DNA from: Geminicoccaceae bacterium
Lineage (GTDB): Bacteria; Pseudomonadota; Alphaproteobacteria; Geminicoccales; Geminicoccaceae
DNA length: 43,537 bases
Direction: 5' to 3'
Assembly (NCBI GenBank): GCA_028279345.1
Contig: JANQNY010000029.1
Span: forward strand, 1-43,537
Below, piece by piece: positions 8,291 through 17,049 of this stretch. A program made the position numbers and the translations under genes. Numbering within the stretch: the stretch's first letter is position 1; each line of letters begins with the position of its first letter. Under the pieces are notes generated by a model. The model did no database searches. It was not told the DNA's origin and worked only from the letters and a program-made list of their open reading frames with translations.

Positions 8291-8985
8291 AGCCGGGCGG
8301 TGTGACGCCGGCTCGTGTCGACCCCCTGGGCGAGCTGACCGATGGGGAGATCGCGGCGCTGACGGGCGTGAGCCTGCAGAACCTCACCGCGGACGTCCGT
8401 CAGGCGCTCTTGACCCTGCTTCGGGACAATGCGCAGCTCCATGAGGAGATCGAACGGCGTCGACAGCGCGAGGCCGAACTCGAGCGGATGGCCGACGAGG
8501 ACGCGCTGGTGCCGATCAGCAATCGCCGATCGTTCATGCGAGAGCTTGCTCGGGCGATCCGCGCGATTGAACGCTACGGCACACCTGGATGTGTCCTCTA
8601 CTTCGATCTCAACGACCTCAAGCGGGTCAACGACAAGCACGGCCACGCCGCCGGCGACGCTGTCCTGCGCCACGTCGCCGAGGTCCTCTTGCGCCATTTG
8701 CGCGCCTCCGACGTGTTCGCCCGGCTCGGCGGCGACGAGTTCGGCGTGATCTTGATGTGGGCTGATCTGGAAACCGCACGCGCCAAGGCGCAGACACTTG
8801 CAGCACTGGTCGACGAGCGGCCGATCATGTGGAACGGCGAACCGATCCAGATCGGCGTCGCCTACGGCGCTTACGCCTTTGCGCCCGGACAACACGCGGA
8901 TGAGGTGCTCAACGCCGCGGACCGAGAAATGTACCGCTGCAAACGTCTGCAAAAGGGGCCGCGCTCAGGCGATGATATCGGGTAG
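8287..8985 (+). CDS. GGDEF diguanylate cyclase with I-site
   Basis: The product (232 residues) is a predicted soluble diguanylate cyclase that makes c-di-GMP from GTP. The C-terminal GGDEF domain has the intact active site GGDEF at residues 148-152. Five residues upstream is the inhibitory-site motif RxxD (RASD, 139-142), so product feedback inhibition is expected. The first 65 residues hold no recognisable sensor, only a helical stretch DVRQALLTLLRDNAQLHEEIERRRQREAE that probably forms a coiled-coil dimer. The start is TTG 8287, overlapping the purK stop as TTGA. GTG 8302 is an alternative. The 3' end overlaps the convergent DUF465 gene by 21 bp. Confidence 0.88.
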   Translation: MKPGGVTPARVDPLGELTDGEIAALTGVSLQNLTADVRQALLTLLRDNAQLHEEIERRRQREAELERMADEDALVPISNRRSFMRELARAIRAIERYGTPGCVLYFDLNDLKRVNDKHGHAAGDAVLRHVAEVLLRHLRASDVFARLGGDEFGVILMWADLETARAKAQTLAALVDERPIMWNGEPIQIGVAYGAYAFAPGQHADEVLNAADREMYRCKRLQKGPRSGDDIG

Positions 8986-9153
8986 GCGCGAACTCTCCAG
9001 CTTGGTTATGCGGTCCTTGAGCTGCAGCTTGTGGCGCTTGAGCCTCTGCACTTCAAGCTGACCCAGGCTTCTTTCGGCCTCCATCTGACGAATGCGCTCG
9101 TCGAGCGCGCGATGTGCTGCCTTCAGCGTCTCGATCTCCGTATCGAAGACCAT
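8965..9153 (-). CDS. DUF465 (YdcH-like) small helical protein, second copy
   Basis: This 62-residue protein starts MVFDTEIETLKAAHRALDER and carries the YdcH/DUF465 helix-turn-helix coiled coil ending in VQRLKRHKLQLKDRITKLE. It is convergent with and overlaps the tail of the GGDEF gene. It diverges from pfk. ATG 9153 gives the usual family length; the open frame extends further upstream without support. Function is unknown. Confidence 0.8.
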   Translation of the reverse strand: MVFDTEIETLKAAHRALDERIRQMEAERSLGQLEVQRLKRHKLQLKDRITKLESSRLPDIIA

Positions 9154-9271
9154 GGCTTGTTCGTGTTCCTTGGTACCATCGGTGCCGCGCTTATAGCACG
9201 TTAGCCAGCGGTTCCCAGCCAATTGCTGCATGCTAGGGTGCTCCCCGACAGGAGGGGGGAGGTTACCAGCC

Positions 9272-10342
9272 ATGCGTCTGGGCGTGCTCACCAGTGGCGG
9301 CGATTGCGCCGGCCTCAATGCAGTTATTCGCGCGGTCGTTCGCCGTGCCGACACGTACGGTTTCCAGGTCGTCGGCATCCACAAGGGAACCCACGGGCTG
9401 CTCACGCGACCCGTCGAAGCGGTCCCGATCACGAGCGCCGACGTCTCGGGACTCGTAGGCCGTGGCGGGACCGTTCTCGAGACCACCAACAAAGGCGATC
9501 CCTTCGCCTACCCGGACGGCAATGGCGGGCTCATCGACCGGTCCGCCGACATCGGCAATGGCTATCACGAACTCGGCCTCGACGCGCTCATCGGTATCGG
9601 CGGCGACGGCAGCCTCGCGATCCTCGACCGGCTCGCGCGGCGCGGCGGGTGGAACCTCGTGGGCATCCCCAAGACGATCGACAACGACGTCGGCCACACT
9701 GAGACCGCCATCGGCTTCGCCTCTGCAGTCGCAGTCGCCACCGAGGCCCTCGACCGCCTCGACGTGACCGCGGCGAGCCACAGCCGCGTCATGGTCCTCG
9801 AGGTCATGGGGCGCGACGCCGGGCACGTGGCGCTCCACGCCGGCATCGCCGGCGGCGCGCACGTCATCCTGATCCCCGAGATCGAGTACGACATCGACAC
9901 GGTCTGCAGCTATCTCGAGCGCCGCCGCAGCCGCGGCCACAACCACAGCCTGGTGGTCTGCGCCGAGGCGATCAAGGAGCCCGCCGGCGACCGCCGATTG
10001 AACACGCTCGCGCAAGGAGAACGCCGCTATGGCGGCGTCGGCGAGCGCATCGCCGAGGCCATCGCCATGCGCACCGGCGCGGAGACGCGGGTAACCGTGT
10101 TGGGCCACGTGCAGCGGGGCGGCTCGCCGGTTGCCGCCGACCGCGTGCTGGCCTCGGCCTTTGGCGTTGCAGCCGTTGACCTCTGCGCCGAGCACCGCTT
10201 TGGGCGCATGGTCGCTTGGCAGCACCGGCGCGTCATCGACCTGCCGATCGAGGATGCGATCGGCAGCTACCAGGCGGTCGAGCTGGACGACACGATGGTC
10301 ACGACGGCGCGGGGGCTCGGCATCACGTTCGGTGACACGTGA
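9272..10342 (+). CDS. pfkA: 6-phosphofructokinase, group III type
   Basis: The enzyme phosphorylates fructose 6-phosphate to the 1,6-bisphosphate in glycolysis. The protein (356 residues from ATG 9272) has RLGVLTSGGDCAGLNA, GIGGDGSLAI (110-114 GGDGS) and GIPKTIDND (133-139). Gly after GGD is the ATP-type residue. Lys in PKTIDND is the residue shared by pyrophosphate enzymes and the mixed group III. By family knowledge, Gly104 plus Lys124 predicts ATP use in a group III PFK, but PPi use is not excluded. The ribosome binding site is an unusual run, GGAGGGGGGAGG (9251-9262). It overlaps the next gene as GTGA. Confidence 0.92.
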   Translation: MRLGVLTSGGDCAGLNAVIRAVVRRADTYGFQVVGIHKGTHGLLTRPVEAVPITSADVSGLVGRGGTVLETTNKGDPFAYPDGNGGLIDRSADIGNGYHELGLDALIGIGGDGSLAILDRLARRGGWNLVGIPKTIDNDVGHTETAIGFASAVAVATEALDRLDVTAASHSRVMVLEVMGRDAGHVALHAGIAGGAHVILIPEIEYDIDTVCSYLERRRSRGHNHSLVVCAEAIKEPAGDRRLNTLAQGERRYGGVGERIAEAIAMRTGAETRVTVLGHVQRGGSPVAADRVLASAFGVAAVDLCAEHRFGRMVAWQHRRVIDLPIEDAIGSYQAVELDDTMVTTARGLGITFGDT

Positions 10343-10860
10343 GCCGGCTTTGGCCGTTCGCCGTGGCGCTCTACAGCGCGCCCGGTGTTCGCGAGTTCTG
10401 CCTGGAACTGCAGGACGAGCACGACGTCGACGTGCCGGTCCTCCTTGCGGTCGTCTGGCTGCACGGCGAGGGCTTCTCGCTGGATCGCACCGACCTTGCC
10501 GGCCTGTGCACCGTATCGATGCCGTGGCAAACGCAGGTGGTCGGGCCGCTCCGGAATGCCCGTCGCGCCTTGCGTGACACGTCGCGCCCCGGCAGGGCGC
10601 TCGGCATCGAAAGCGGAGCGCGGCAGTCGCTGAAGGCGGATCTGCAGGCGCTGGAGCTGCGCGCCGAGCGGCTTCAGCTCGAAGCGCTCGAAGGCGGTAG
10701 CGCCAACTGGCTCAAGAAAGGCGCGGCACCACCACTCGACGTCCTGCTCGCCGCGCTTGCGCCGCGCGTCGAGCCTCGGCGCTGGCACCTCTTGGTGGCA
10801 GCGGGCGACGCCTGCCGGCACGCCGGCCGCGAACGACCGTCCCGTCGGGCCGAAGGGTAG
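10339..10860 (+). CDS. TIGR02444 family protein
   Basis: This 173-residue protein begins (GTG) SRLWPFAVALYSAPGVREFCLELQD. That matches the start of the TIGR02444 / DUF2390 family of uncharacterised proteobacterial proteins. A helical middle ends near LKADLQALELRAERLQLEAL. It overlaps the pfk stop as GTGA, so translation is probably coupled. The family has no known function, and I see no catalytic motif. Confidence 0.75.
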   Translation: MSRLWPFAVALYSAPGVREFCLELQDEHDVDVPVLLAVVWLHGEGFSLDRTDLAGLCTVSMPWQTQVVGPLRNARRALRDTSRPGRALGIESGARQSLKADLQALELRAERLQLEALEGGSANWLKKGAAPPLDVLLAALAPRVEPRRWHLLVAAGDACRHAGRERPSRRAEG

Positions 10861-10889
10861 CGGCCCCACGAAGACAGGTCCTAACGACC

Positions 10890-12440
10890 TCAGCCGACGG
10901 CGACGGCCTCGCTGAGTGTCGCCAACAAGGTGGATGCATCAATGGGCTTGGTCACCACGGCATCCATCCCGGCAGACCGGCAGGCATCGAGGTGGCGCCG
11001 CTGCGCATTGGCGGTGACGGCAATGATGGGCACGCGCGCGGCGGCTGTTCCCAAGGCGCGAATGCGCCGCGTCGCTTCGAGCCCGTCCATGCCGGGCATC
11101 TGCACATCCATCATGACCGCGTCGATCCCGCCGGCGGCGACTCGCTGCACCGCCGCCGCGCCGTCTTCCGCGACCGCCACGCGATGACCGGCACGCTCGA
11201 GCAGGATGACCACCAGCCGAAGGTTAAGGGGATTGTCGTCGACGGCGAGGATATCGAGGCTCCCCATCGACCGGTCGACCAAGCTGTGCGCGGTGGTGAA
11301 CTGCCGGTCCGGCGCGACGGTACCCGAGAGCACGGCGAGCGCGTCGGCGATCACCTCGGCGCTTGCCGGATGCGGCAGATACGCGTCGAAACCAGCCTCG
11401 CGCCAGACTTCGGCCTCGCCGCGCAGACCACTGCCGCCCACCGCCAGCAGCACCAAGTCGGCCCGCCGCGCCCGCAATGCCGCGGCCGTCGTCGCCGTCG
11501 CTTCGTCCGGGACCGCGGCAACCAGCAGAAGGGCGTCGGGGAGCTCTTCAACGTCGTCAGCGAGCGCGCGCTCGAGTTCGGTGTCGTCGAGCGTCCGCAC
11601 GTCGGGGCCCAAACTGTCGAGGGCGCGCGCGGTGCTCTGCCGCAGCGCAGCCGACCCACCGGCCACCCAGACGTGGCATCCGGCAATCGGAAAGCGTCGC
11701 GCCGGCACTTCTGCAGGCGCCGGCACCAAGGGCAATTCGACGGTGATCCGCGTCCCCTGATCCGGTGCGCTTTCGACGCCAAGCGTGCCGCCTAGGCGAG
11801 CGGCCAGCAGCCGAACGATGGCAAGCCCGAGGCCGCCCTTGCCGACCGTTGCGGGCCCGGCGTGACCGGCACTGCCGAAGAGGTGCTCGACCTCGTCCGC
11901 GGCGAGGCCCCGACCGGTGTCCGCCACCGTAAAGGCCGTGCGGTCCGGGCCTGCGGGCGCCGTCGTCAGAACAACCTCACCGGCGGGCGTCGACTTGAGC
12001 GCGTTCACCAAGAGGTTGACGAGGATCTGCCGCAACCGACCGGCATCGCCAGAGACCCAATCTGGCGTTCCCGCCTCGCGCTCGAGCCGCAAGGTGACCG
12101 CTTCGCTCGCGACCCTCGGGCGGGCCAGCTCGATGCAGCGGCCGAGCAGGCGGGTGAGATCGAAGGGCTCGTTCGCGATCGTCAGATCGCCGCGCTGCAG
12201 GCGGTTCACATCCAGGAGGTCGTTGACGAGTGTGAGCATGCCGGAGGCAGCATCTTCCACCGCTTCGGCATAGCCCCGCTGCGCGTCGTCGAGCCGGGTC
12301 TCGAGGAGCAACCGCGTCATCCCGAGGATCACGTTCATCGGTTCGCGTAGGTCGTGGCTCACCGCCGCCACCCAAGCGGTGGCGTCGACGCTTGGCGTCG
12401 CAGTGCCCGCCGCCTGCGCTTGTTCCTGCGTCGCTGGCAT
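10890..12440 (-). CDS. Cytosolic hybrid histidine kinase with two receiver-like domains
   Basis: The 516-residue protein has no sensor or membrane segment. The dimerisation/H-box AVSHDLREPMNVILG starts almost at once, with His29. The ATPase domain shows the N-box LRQILVNLLVNALKS, G1 DTGRGL and G2 GKGGLGLAIVRLLAARLGG. A middle domain (about 245-365) looks like a receiver but lacks the phosphoacceptor Asp (LLLVAAVPDE). The C-terminal receiver (about 392-510) is intact: AVDDNPLN, MMDVQMPGMDG and TKPID. ATG 12440 is preferred over 12482. The signal must come from the degenerate middle domain or a partner protein. No response regulator gene adjoins it. Confidence 0.88.
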   Translation of the reverse strand: MPATQEQAQAAGTATPSVDATAWVAAVSHDLREPMNVILGMTRLLLETRLDDAQRGYAEAVEDAASGMLTLVNDLLDVNRLQRGDLTIANEPFDLTRLLGRCIELARPRVASEAVTLRLEREAGTPDWVSGDAGRLRQILVNLLVNALKSTPAGEVVLTTAPAGPDRTAFTVADTGRGLAADEVEHLFGSAGHAGPATVGKGGLGLAIVRLLAARLGGTLGVESAPDQGTRITVELPLVPAPAEVPARRFPIAGCHVWVAGGSAALRQSTARALDSLGPDVRTLDDTELERALADDVEELPDALLLVAAVPDEATATTAAALRARRADLVLLAVGGSGLRGEAEVWREAGFDAYLPHPASAEVIADALAVLSGTVAPDRQFTTAHSLVDRSMGSLDILAVDDNPLNLRLVVILLERAGHRVAVAEDGAAAVQRVAAGGIDAVMMDVQMPGMDGLEATRRIRALGTAAARVPIIAVTANAQRRHLDACRSAGMDAVVTKPIDASTLLATLSEAVAVG

Positions 12441-12500
12441 CGGCACGCATCTCGCTAAGGTTGGGCGCCAAACATGCCACAAGATGCCATGGAAGAAAGC

Positions 12501-12528
12501 TTTACGGAGCGGTATTTATTCCTATAAC
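12501..12528 (+). promoter_or_regulatory. Sigma-70-like promoter for the 12553 gene
   Basis: TTTACG (12501-12506), 16 nt, then TATAAC (12523-12528) gives good -35 and -10 boxes in an A/T-rich patch. Transcription would begin near 12535. This excludes the in-frame ATG at 12529 as a start and supports ATG 12553. Confidence 0.55.
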
Positions 12529-12552
12529 ATGGCGAAAACCTCGGAGTTCGCC

Positions 12553-12894
12553 ATGCCCCCCACCCCGACCTCCAGCAACGGCGACACCAAGGCGCCGCGC
12601 AGCCGGGCGACTCAGAAGGCGCCGGTGGAGACCGAGGCCTGGGTCTCGAAAACCGCCGGCCTGCCGGTCGGTGCACGCGTCGACGCGTTGCGCGATGCGC
12701 TGGTCGACGCGATCGAGCAGGAGGTCGATCAGCGCAATGTGCGCGTCATCCTCTGGCTTGCGGACAAGCTCAAGGTGCTGGAGGCGGGGCTGCCGACTAC
12801 GCGGCAGCCTGCGGATGAGCTGAGAAGCTTCTTCAACGAGCTCGACAATGTCGAGCTCCGCGAGTTCGCTGGGCTCGCCTCCCGCCAAGAGTAG
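12553..12894 (+). CDS. Unrecognised small helical protein
   Basis: The 113-residue product is not recognised. The first 30 residues are Pro/Thr/Lys-rich and probably disordered. Then come VDALRDALVDAIEQEVDQRN and VRVILWLADKLKVLEAGL, two amphipathic helices, and an acidic C-terminal helix (FFNELDNVELREFAGLA). ATG 12553 has CGGAG six nt upstream and lies just after a good promoter. It is divergent from the hybrid kinase, with about 110 nt between the starts, so shared control is possible. No function can be assigned. Confidence 0.6.
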   Translation: MPPTPTSSNGDTKAPRSRATQKAPVETEAWVSKTAGLPVGARVDALRDALVDAIEQEVDQRNVRVILWLADKLKVLEAGLPTTRQPADELRSFFNELDNVELREFAGLASRQE

Positions 12895-13060
12895 CGCGTT
12901 TACGAATCGTGTCGAAGCCCCTCTAGCGACTTGAGCAAGCGACGCTCGGCCCGAACCGCATAGGTCTCGGCTCTGCCGCTCGGCGGCACGCTACGTCTGC
13001 GGTTGCTGGAACGCCGGTGGCGCGCCGATCGCTCTCGAACCGGAACAGCGCCCATCGCGC

Positions 13061-13393
13061 TCAGTCGCGCACGACCTCGACAACGATGCGAGTGTCCGGG
13101 TCGTGGAAGACGACCAGGCCATCGCCGAAACGGACAAAGCGGAAGCCGTCGACGGCGACCCCTTCGGCCGTCTCGTGGACGGCGATCTCGCCCATCTCGA
13201 TCGGCTCGCCGGGCGCCTCGATCACCACATGCGGTAACGCCGAATCGTTGAAAAGGACAATCTCACCCTGCTGTCCTGGAATCAGGTCGTGAAGATGCAA
13301 GCGAAAACAACCGTCGGTGTCATCCACGTCATCGACGAAAGACATGTCCGCTGGTTCTCTTGCCGCCGTTTGCTGACAAGCCGGCTTAATCAT
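13061..13393 (-). CDS. Unrecognised small acidic protein
   Basis: This predicted protein of 110 residues is not recognised. Its N-terminus has the Asp-rich SFVDDVDDTDGCF. The rest is mainly beta strand (GEIVLFNDSALPHVVIEAPG, then RFVRFGDGLVVFHDPDTRIV). ATG 13393 has AGAAGGA about 7 nt upstream; ATG 13345 is a weaker alternative. It lies downstream of ilvD on the same strand, separated by 145 nt with no clear terminator. The 166 nt on its other side (12895-13060) contain nothing I can support. Confidence 0.5.
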   Translation of the reverse strand: MIKPACQQTAAREPADMSFVDDVDDTDGCFRLHLHDLIPGQQGEIVLFNDSALPHVVIEAPGEPIEMGEIAVHETAEGVAVDGFRFVRFGDGLVVFHDPDTRIVVEVVRD

Positions 13394-13538
13394 TGCCGAT
13401 CCTTCTCGACCGTCCTGGTGGCCCCAGCCTCTCAGTGGAGAACCAACTAGCCTGGAGTGCTTCTCGACGCCAAGTGACGAAGTGCGACGACGAGCCCCTA
13501 GATACGCATTTTTCAACATCTACGTACGCCAGGTCTCA

Positions 13539-15263
13539 TCAGAGATCGGCATAGCAGTGGCTCTCCGCCTTGCCGCCGGGATGGGTAACGGCACCCTGTT
13601 GCGCGGAGCCGACGGTCTGGGCGTACTTCCAGAGCGTGCCGGACGCATACAACGTCTCGCGCGGTTTCCAGCGCGCGCGGCGCTCCTCGAGCACCGTGGG
13701 CGCCACTTCGAGGTCGAGCCGGCCGTTGGTAGCATCGATAACGATGATGTCGCCGTCCTCCACCAGCGCGATGGGACCGCCTACCTGCGCCTCGGGACCC
13801 ACATGACCAATGCAGAAACCACGCGTGGCGCCTGAAAACCGTCCATCAGTGATGAGCGCCACCTTCTCGCCGCGGCCCTGCCCGTAGATGGCCGATGTCG
13901 TGCCGAGCATCTCCCGCATGCCGGGCCCGCCCTTGGGGCCCTCATATCGGATGACGATGATCTCGCCGTCCTCGTAGCGGCCGGCCTGAACCGCGGCCAT
14001 CGCATCCTCCTCGCAGTCGAAGCACCGAGCGGGCCCGCGAAACTCTAGGCTGTGCAGCCCCGCGACCTTAACAATGGCGCCTTCCGGCGCCAGCGAGCCG
14101 CTCAGCCCGACGACCCCGCCCCAATCGGTGATCGGCTCCCTGGTCGACCGGACAACCGAATTAACCTCAAACGTAGTGCCGGCGAGGTTCTCGGCAAGTG
14201 TTCGCCCCGTCACGGTCATGCAGTCGCCGTGCAAATAGCCACCGTCCAACAGCGCCTTCATCAACATAGGCACGCCCCCAACATCGTGGAGATCGCGCAT
14301 GACGTATTGCCCAGCCGGCTTCAAGTCCGCGATGTAGGGCGTCGAGCGGAAGATCGCCGCAACGTCGTGCAGGTCGAAGTGAATCCCGCACTCGTGGGCA
14401 AGCGCCGGTAAATGGAGCGCACCGTTTGTGGAACCGCCGGAAGCAGCGACGATCCGCGCGGCGTTCTCGAGCGCTTTGAGCGTGACGATATCGCGTGGAC
14501 GAACGCCCTCGGCCAACAGGTTCATCACCGCCTCGCCCGACGCCTCGGCCCACTGGTCGCGCGTCTCGTAGGGGGCCGGCGTACCTGCGGAGCCGGGCAG
14601 CGCAAGACCGATAGCTTCGGACACGCAGGCCATCGTGTTGGCGGTGAACTGTCCCCCACACGAACCGGCCGACGGGCACGCCACCGCCTCGAGCTCCGCC
14701 AGCTCCTCGTCCGACATGTCGCCCACGGCATGCCGGCCGACCGCCTCGAACACGTCCTGCACGGTCACGTCGCGGCCGCGGAACCGGCCCGGTAGGATGG
14801 ACCCGCCGTACATGAACACCGACGGCACGTTGAGCCGAACCATCGCCATCATCAGGCCCGGCAGCGACTTGTCGCAGCCCGCAAGCCCGACGAGCGCGTC
14901 GTAGGCGTGCCCCCGCACGGTGAGTTCGGTGCTGTCGGCGATGACCTCACGCGAGACCAGCGAAGACTTCATCCCCTGATGGCCCATCGCGATGCCATCG
15001 GTGACGGTGATCGTCGTGAACTCGCGCGGCGTGCCGCCCGCCTTGGCGACGCCACGCTTGGCCGCCTGCGCCTGACGCCCGAGCGCGATATTGCAGGGTG
15101 CTGCCTCGTTCCAAGTCGTCACGACGCCGACGAACGGGCGCGCAATGTCGTCGCGCGACAGCCCCATCGCGAAGTAATAGGAGCGATGCGGTGCCCGATC
15201 GGGCCCCTCGGTAGCGTGCCGGCTCGGCAGCCTCGACTTGTCGTAGACAGTCACCCTCGCCAT
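13539..15263 (-). CDS. ilvD: Dihydroxy-acid dehydratase
   Basis: IlvD dehydrates 2,3-dihydroxy-3-methylbutanoate and the methylpentanoate analogue in valine, leucine and isoleucine synthesis, using an iron-sulfur cluster. The 574-residue protein starts at ATG 15263 ([20 protein letters not shown]). It carries the conserved [16 protein letters not shown] and [19 protein letters not shown] cluster-binding segments and the C-terminal [18 protein letters not shown]. The annotated frame continues upstream over yihY sequence without support. It is divergent from yihY with 58 nt between the starts. Confidence 0.96.
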   Translation of the reverse strand: MARVTVYDKSRLPSRHATEGPDRAPHRSYYFAMGLSRDDIARPFVGVVTTWNEAAPCNIALGRQAQAAKRGVAKAGGTPREFTTITVTDGIAMGHQGMKSSLVSREVIADSTELTVRGHAYDALVGLAGCDKSLPGLMMAMVRLNVPSVFMYGGSILPGRFRGRDVTVQDVFEAVGRHAVGDMSDEELAELEAVACPSAGSCGGQFTANTMACVSEAIGLALPGSAGTPAPYETRDQWAEASGEAVMNLLAEGVRPRDIVTLKALENAARIVAASGGSTNGALHLPALAHECGIHFDLHDVAAIFRSTPYIADLKPAGQYVMRDLHDVGGVPMLMKALLDGGYLHGDCMTVTGRTLAENLAGTTFEVNSVVRSTREPITDWGGVVGLSGSLAPEGAIVKVAGLHSLEFRGPARCFDCEEDAMAAVQAGRYEDGEIIVIRYEGPKGGPGMREMLGTTSAIYGQGRGEKVALITDGRFSGATRGFCIGHVGPEAQVGGPIALVEDGDIIVIDATNGRLDLEVAPTVLEERRARWKPRETLYASGTLWKYAQTVGSAQQGAVTHPGGKAESHCYADL

Positions 15264-15321
15264 GCGCGCCGTTCCTTGCTTTGTTCCGCCCAGGGGATCG
15301 ATCTGAACTGGGTGTAGTGCC

Positions 15322-16182
15322 GTGCCTTGGCCTGCAGTGCAAGCAACGACGAGACGTCTCGGCTTGAACCGATTCGTGCAAGCCACCGATGGCTTTGCAC
15401 GAAACCGCCAGGCCATCATCGCGGGACATCTGGCCTTTGTGGGTCTGGTGAGCCTGTTCCCTTTTCTGATCGTTCTGGTGACGATCGCCGGCGTCGTCGG
15501 CTCGACCGAAGCGGCCACCGCGGCTTTGAAGACGGCGCTCGCCAGCGTCCCGTTGGAGATCGCGCACGCCGTCGGCCCGGTCGCCGCGCAGATCATGCAG
15601 GCGCCACAGGGAGGGGCGCTCACGCTCGGTCTGCTCGCCGCGCTGTGGGCGGCCTCGGCGGGCTTCGAAGCGCTCAGGCTGGCATTCAACGACGCCTACG
15701 GCGTCGGCAGCCCAAGGCAGCTCTGGGTGAGACGCTTGCAGAGCATCCTGCTTACGCTGGTCTTCGCCACCGCCGTGGTCATCGCCACGCTCGGGATCGT
15801 CGTCGTCCCGATCGTCGTCAGCGTCGCCGCCTCGATTCTCCAGTACCCGGACTGGCAGGAGGCCGGCAACCGACTGGTGAGCGACGCGTTGGGTGCCTCG
15901 TGCCTGGTGCTGGCCACGGCCGCCATCTACAAGTTCCTGCCGCGCCCGCGGCTCACCTTTCTCGAGGTGCTGCCGGGTGCCATCCTCGCGGTGGTCGCTT
16001 GGTTCGTCCTCGCACGGCTGTTCGGCTACTACCTCGCCGAGATCGCGACGCTCAGCATCACCTATGGCAGCCTGGGTGGCGTGGTTGCGACCTTGATCTT
16101 CTTCTATCTCACGGCCTGCGTCGTGCTGTTCGGCTGCGAGTTCAATGCGGCTGCCTACCGCGCCCGTCGGGAGCAAGCTTGA
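15322..16182 (+). CDS. YihY/virulence-factor BrkB family membrane protein
   Basis: This 286-residue inner-membrane protein has six hydrophobic segments and the features of the YihY (UPF0761) family. These include an N-terminal [20 protein letters not shown] near the first helix, an [12 protein letters not shown] loop and the ending [20 protein letters not shown]. Such proteins were once called ribonuclease BN, but that activity was reassigned and their role is unknown. The start is GTG 15322. It precedes fabI by 47 nt on the same strand. Confidence 0.88.
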   Translation: MPWPAVQATTRRLGLNRFVQATDGFARNRQAIIAGHLAFVGLVSLFPFLIVLVTIAGVVGSTEAATAALKTALASVPLEIAHAVGPVAAQIMQAPQGGALTLGLLAALWAASAGFEALRLAFNDAYGVGSPRQLWVRRLQSILLTLVFATAVVIATLGIVVVPIVVSVAASILQYPDWQEAGNRLVSDALGASCLVLATAAIYKFLPRPRLTFLEVLPGAILAVVAWFVLARLFGYYLAEIATLSITYGSLGGVVATLIFFYLTACVVLFGCEFNAAAYRARREQA

Positions 16183-16229
16183 AGCATGCCGTCGCGGAGC
16201 TAGTGTGCGCGCGCAACCAGGAGACAAGA

Positions 16230-17042
16230 ATGACCGACGCGGGATCACTGCTCGCGGGAAAGCGCGGCCTCATCATGGGGCTCGCCAACGAGCGCTCGAT
16301 TGCATGGGGCATCGCCAGCGCGTGCCGCGCCCAAGGTGCCGAACTCGCCTTCACCTACCAGGGTGAGGCGCTCTACAAGCGCGTGCAGCCGCTCGCCGAG
16401 CAGCTCGGCTCATCGATCGTCGTGCCGGGCGACGTCACCGCCGCGGTCGAACTCGACGAGGCGTTCGCCACGCTCGAGCGTACCTGGGGCGGGCTCGACT
16501 TCCTCGTCCATGCGATCGCCTTCTCGGACAAAAACGAGCTGCGCGGTCGCTACGTCGACACCAGCCGGGGCAACTTCCAGAGCACGCTCGATATCTCCTG
16601 CTACTCGTTCACCGACGTCTGTCGTCGTGCCGAGCCGCTGATGAGCTCCGGCGGCAGTCTCTTGACCTTGACCTACGGCGGGGCCGAGCGCGTCGTGCCG
16701 CACTATAACGTCATGGGGGTCGCCAAGGCAGCGCTCGAGGCGAGCGTCCGCTATCTCGCCGTCGACCTGGGCCGCGCCAATATCCGCGTCAACGCCATCT
16801 CCGCGGGCCCGATCCGCACGCTCGCGGCCTCGGGCATCGGCGATCTCCGCTATATCCTCAAATGGAACGAGCTCAACGCGCCCTTGCAGCGCAACACAAC
16901 CATCGACGACGTCGGGGGGGCCGCACTCTACCTCTTGTCGGAGCTCGGCGCCGGAACCACGGGCGAGGTGCTGCACGTCGACAGCGGCTACCATGTGGTC
17001 GGCATGAAGCGCGCCGACGCGCCCGACATCGCCACGCAGTGA
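16230..17042 (+). CDS. fabI: Enoyl-ACP reductase FabI
   Basis: FabI performs the NADH-dependent last step of fatty acid elongation and is the triclosan/diazaborine target class. The 270-residue protein begins [20 protein letters not shown] with [13 protein letters not shown] as the nucleotide-binding stretch. The catalytic YNVMGVAK (Tyr-X6-Lys pattern) and [17 protein letters not shown] are present. ATG 16230 has AGGAG at a good distance. It is followed 7 nt later by aroC. Confidence 0.95.
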   Translation: MTDAGSLLAGKRGLIMGLANERSIAWGIASACRAQGAELAFTYQGEALYKRVQPLAEQLGSSIVVPGDVTAAVELDEAFATLERTWGGLDFLVHAIAFSDKNELRGRYVDTSRGNFQSTLDISCYSFTDVCRRAEPLMSSGGSLLTLTYGGAERVVPHYNVMGVAKAALEASVRYLAVDLGRANIRVNAISAGPIRTLAASGIGDLRYILKWNELNAPLQRNTTIDDVGGAALYLLSELGAGTTGEVLHVDSGYHVVGMKRADAPDIATQ

Positions 17043-17049
17043 GAACAAG

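Noticed and set aside
15327..17042. A 571-codon plus-strand open frame across the yihY-fabI junction
   Set aside because: Its first part is the wrong frame of yihY (Arg/Pro-rich, low complexity). Only the part from ATG 16230 is real, and that is fabI.
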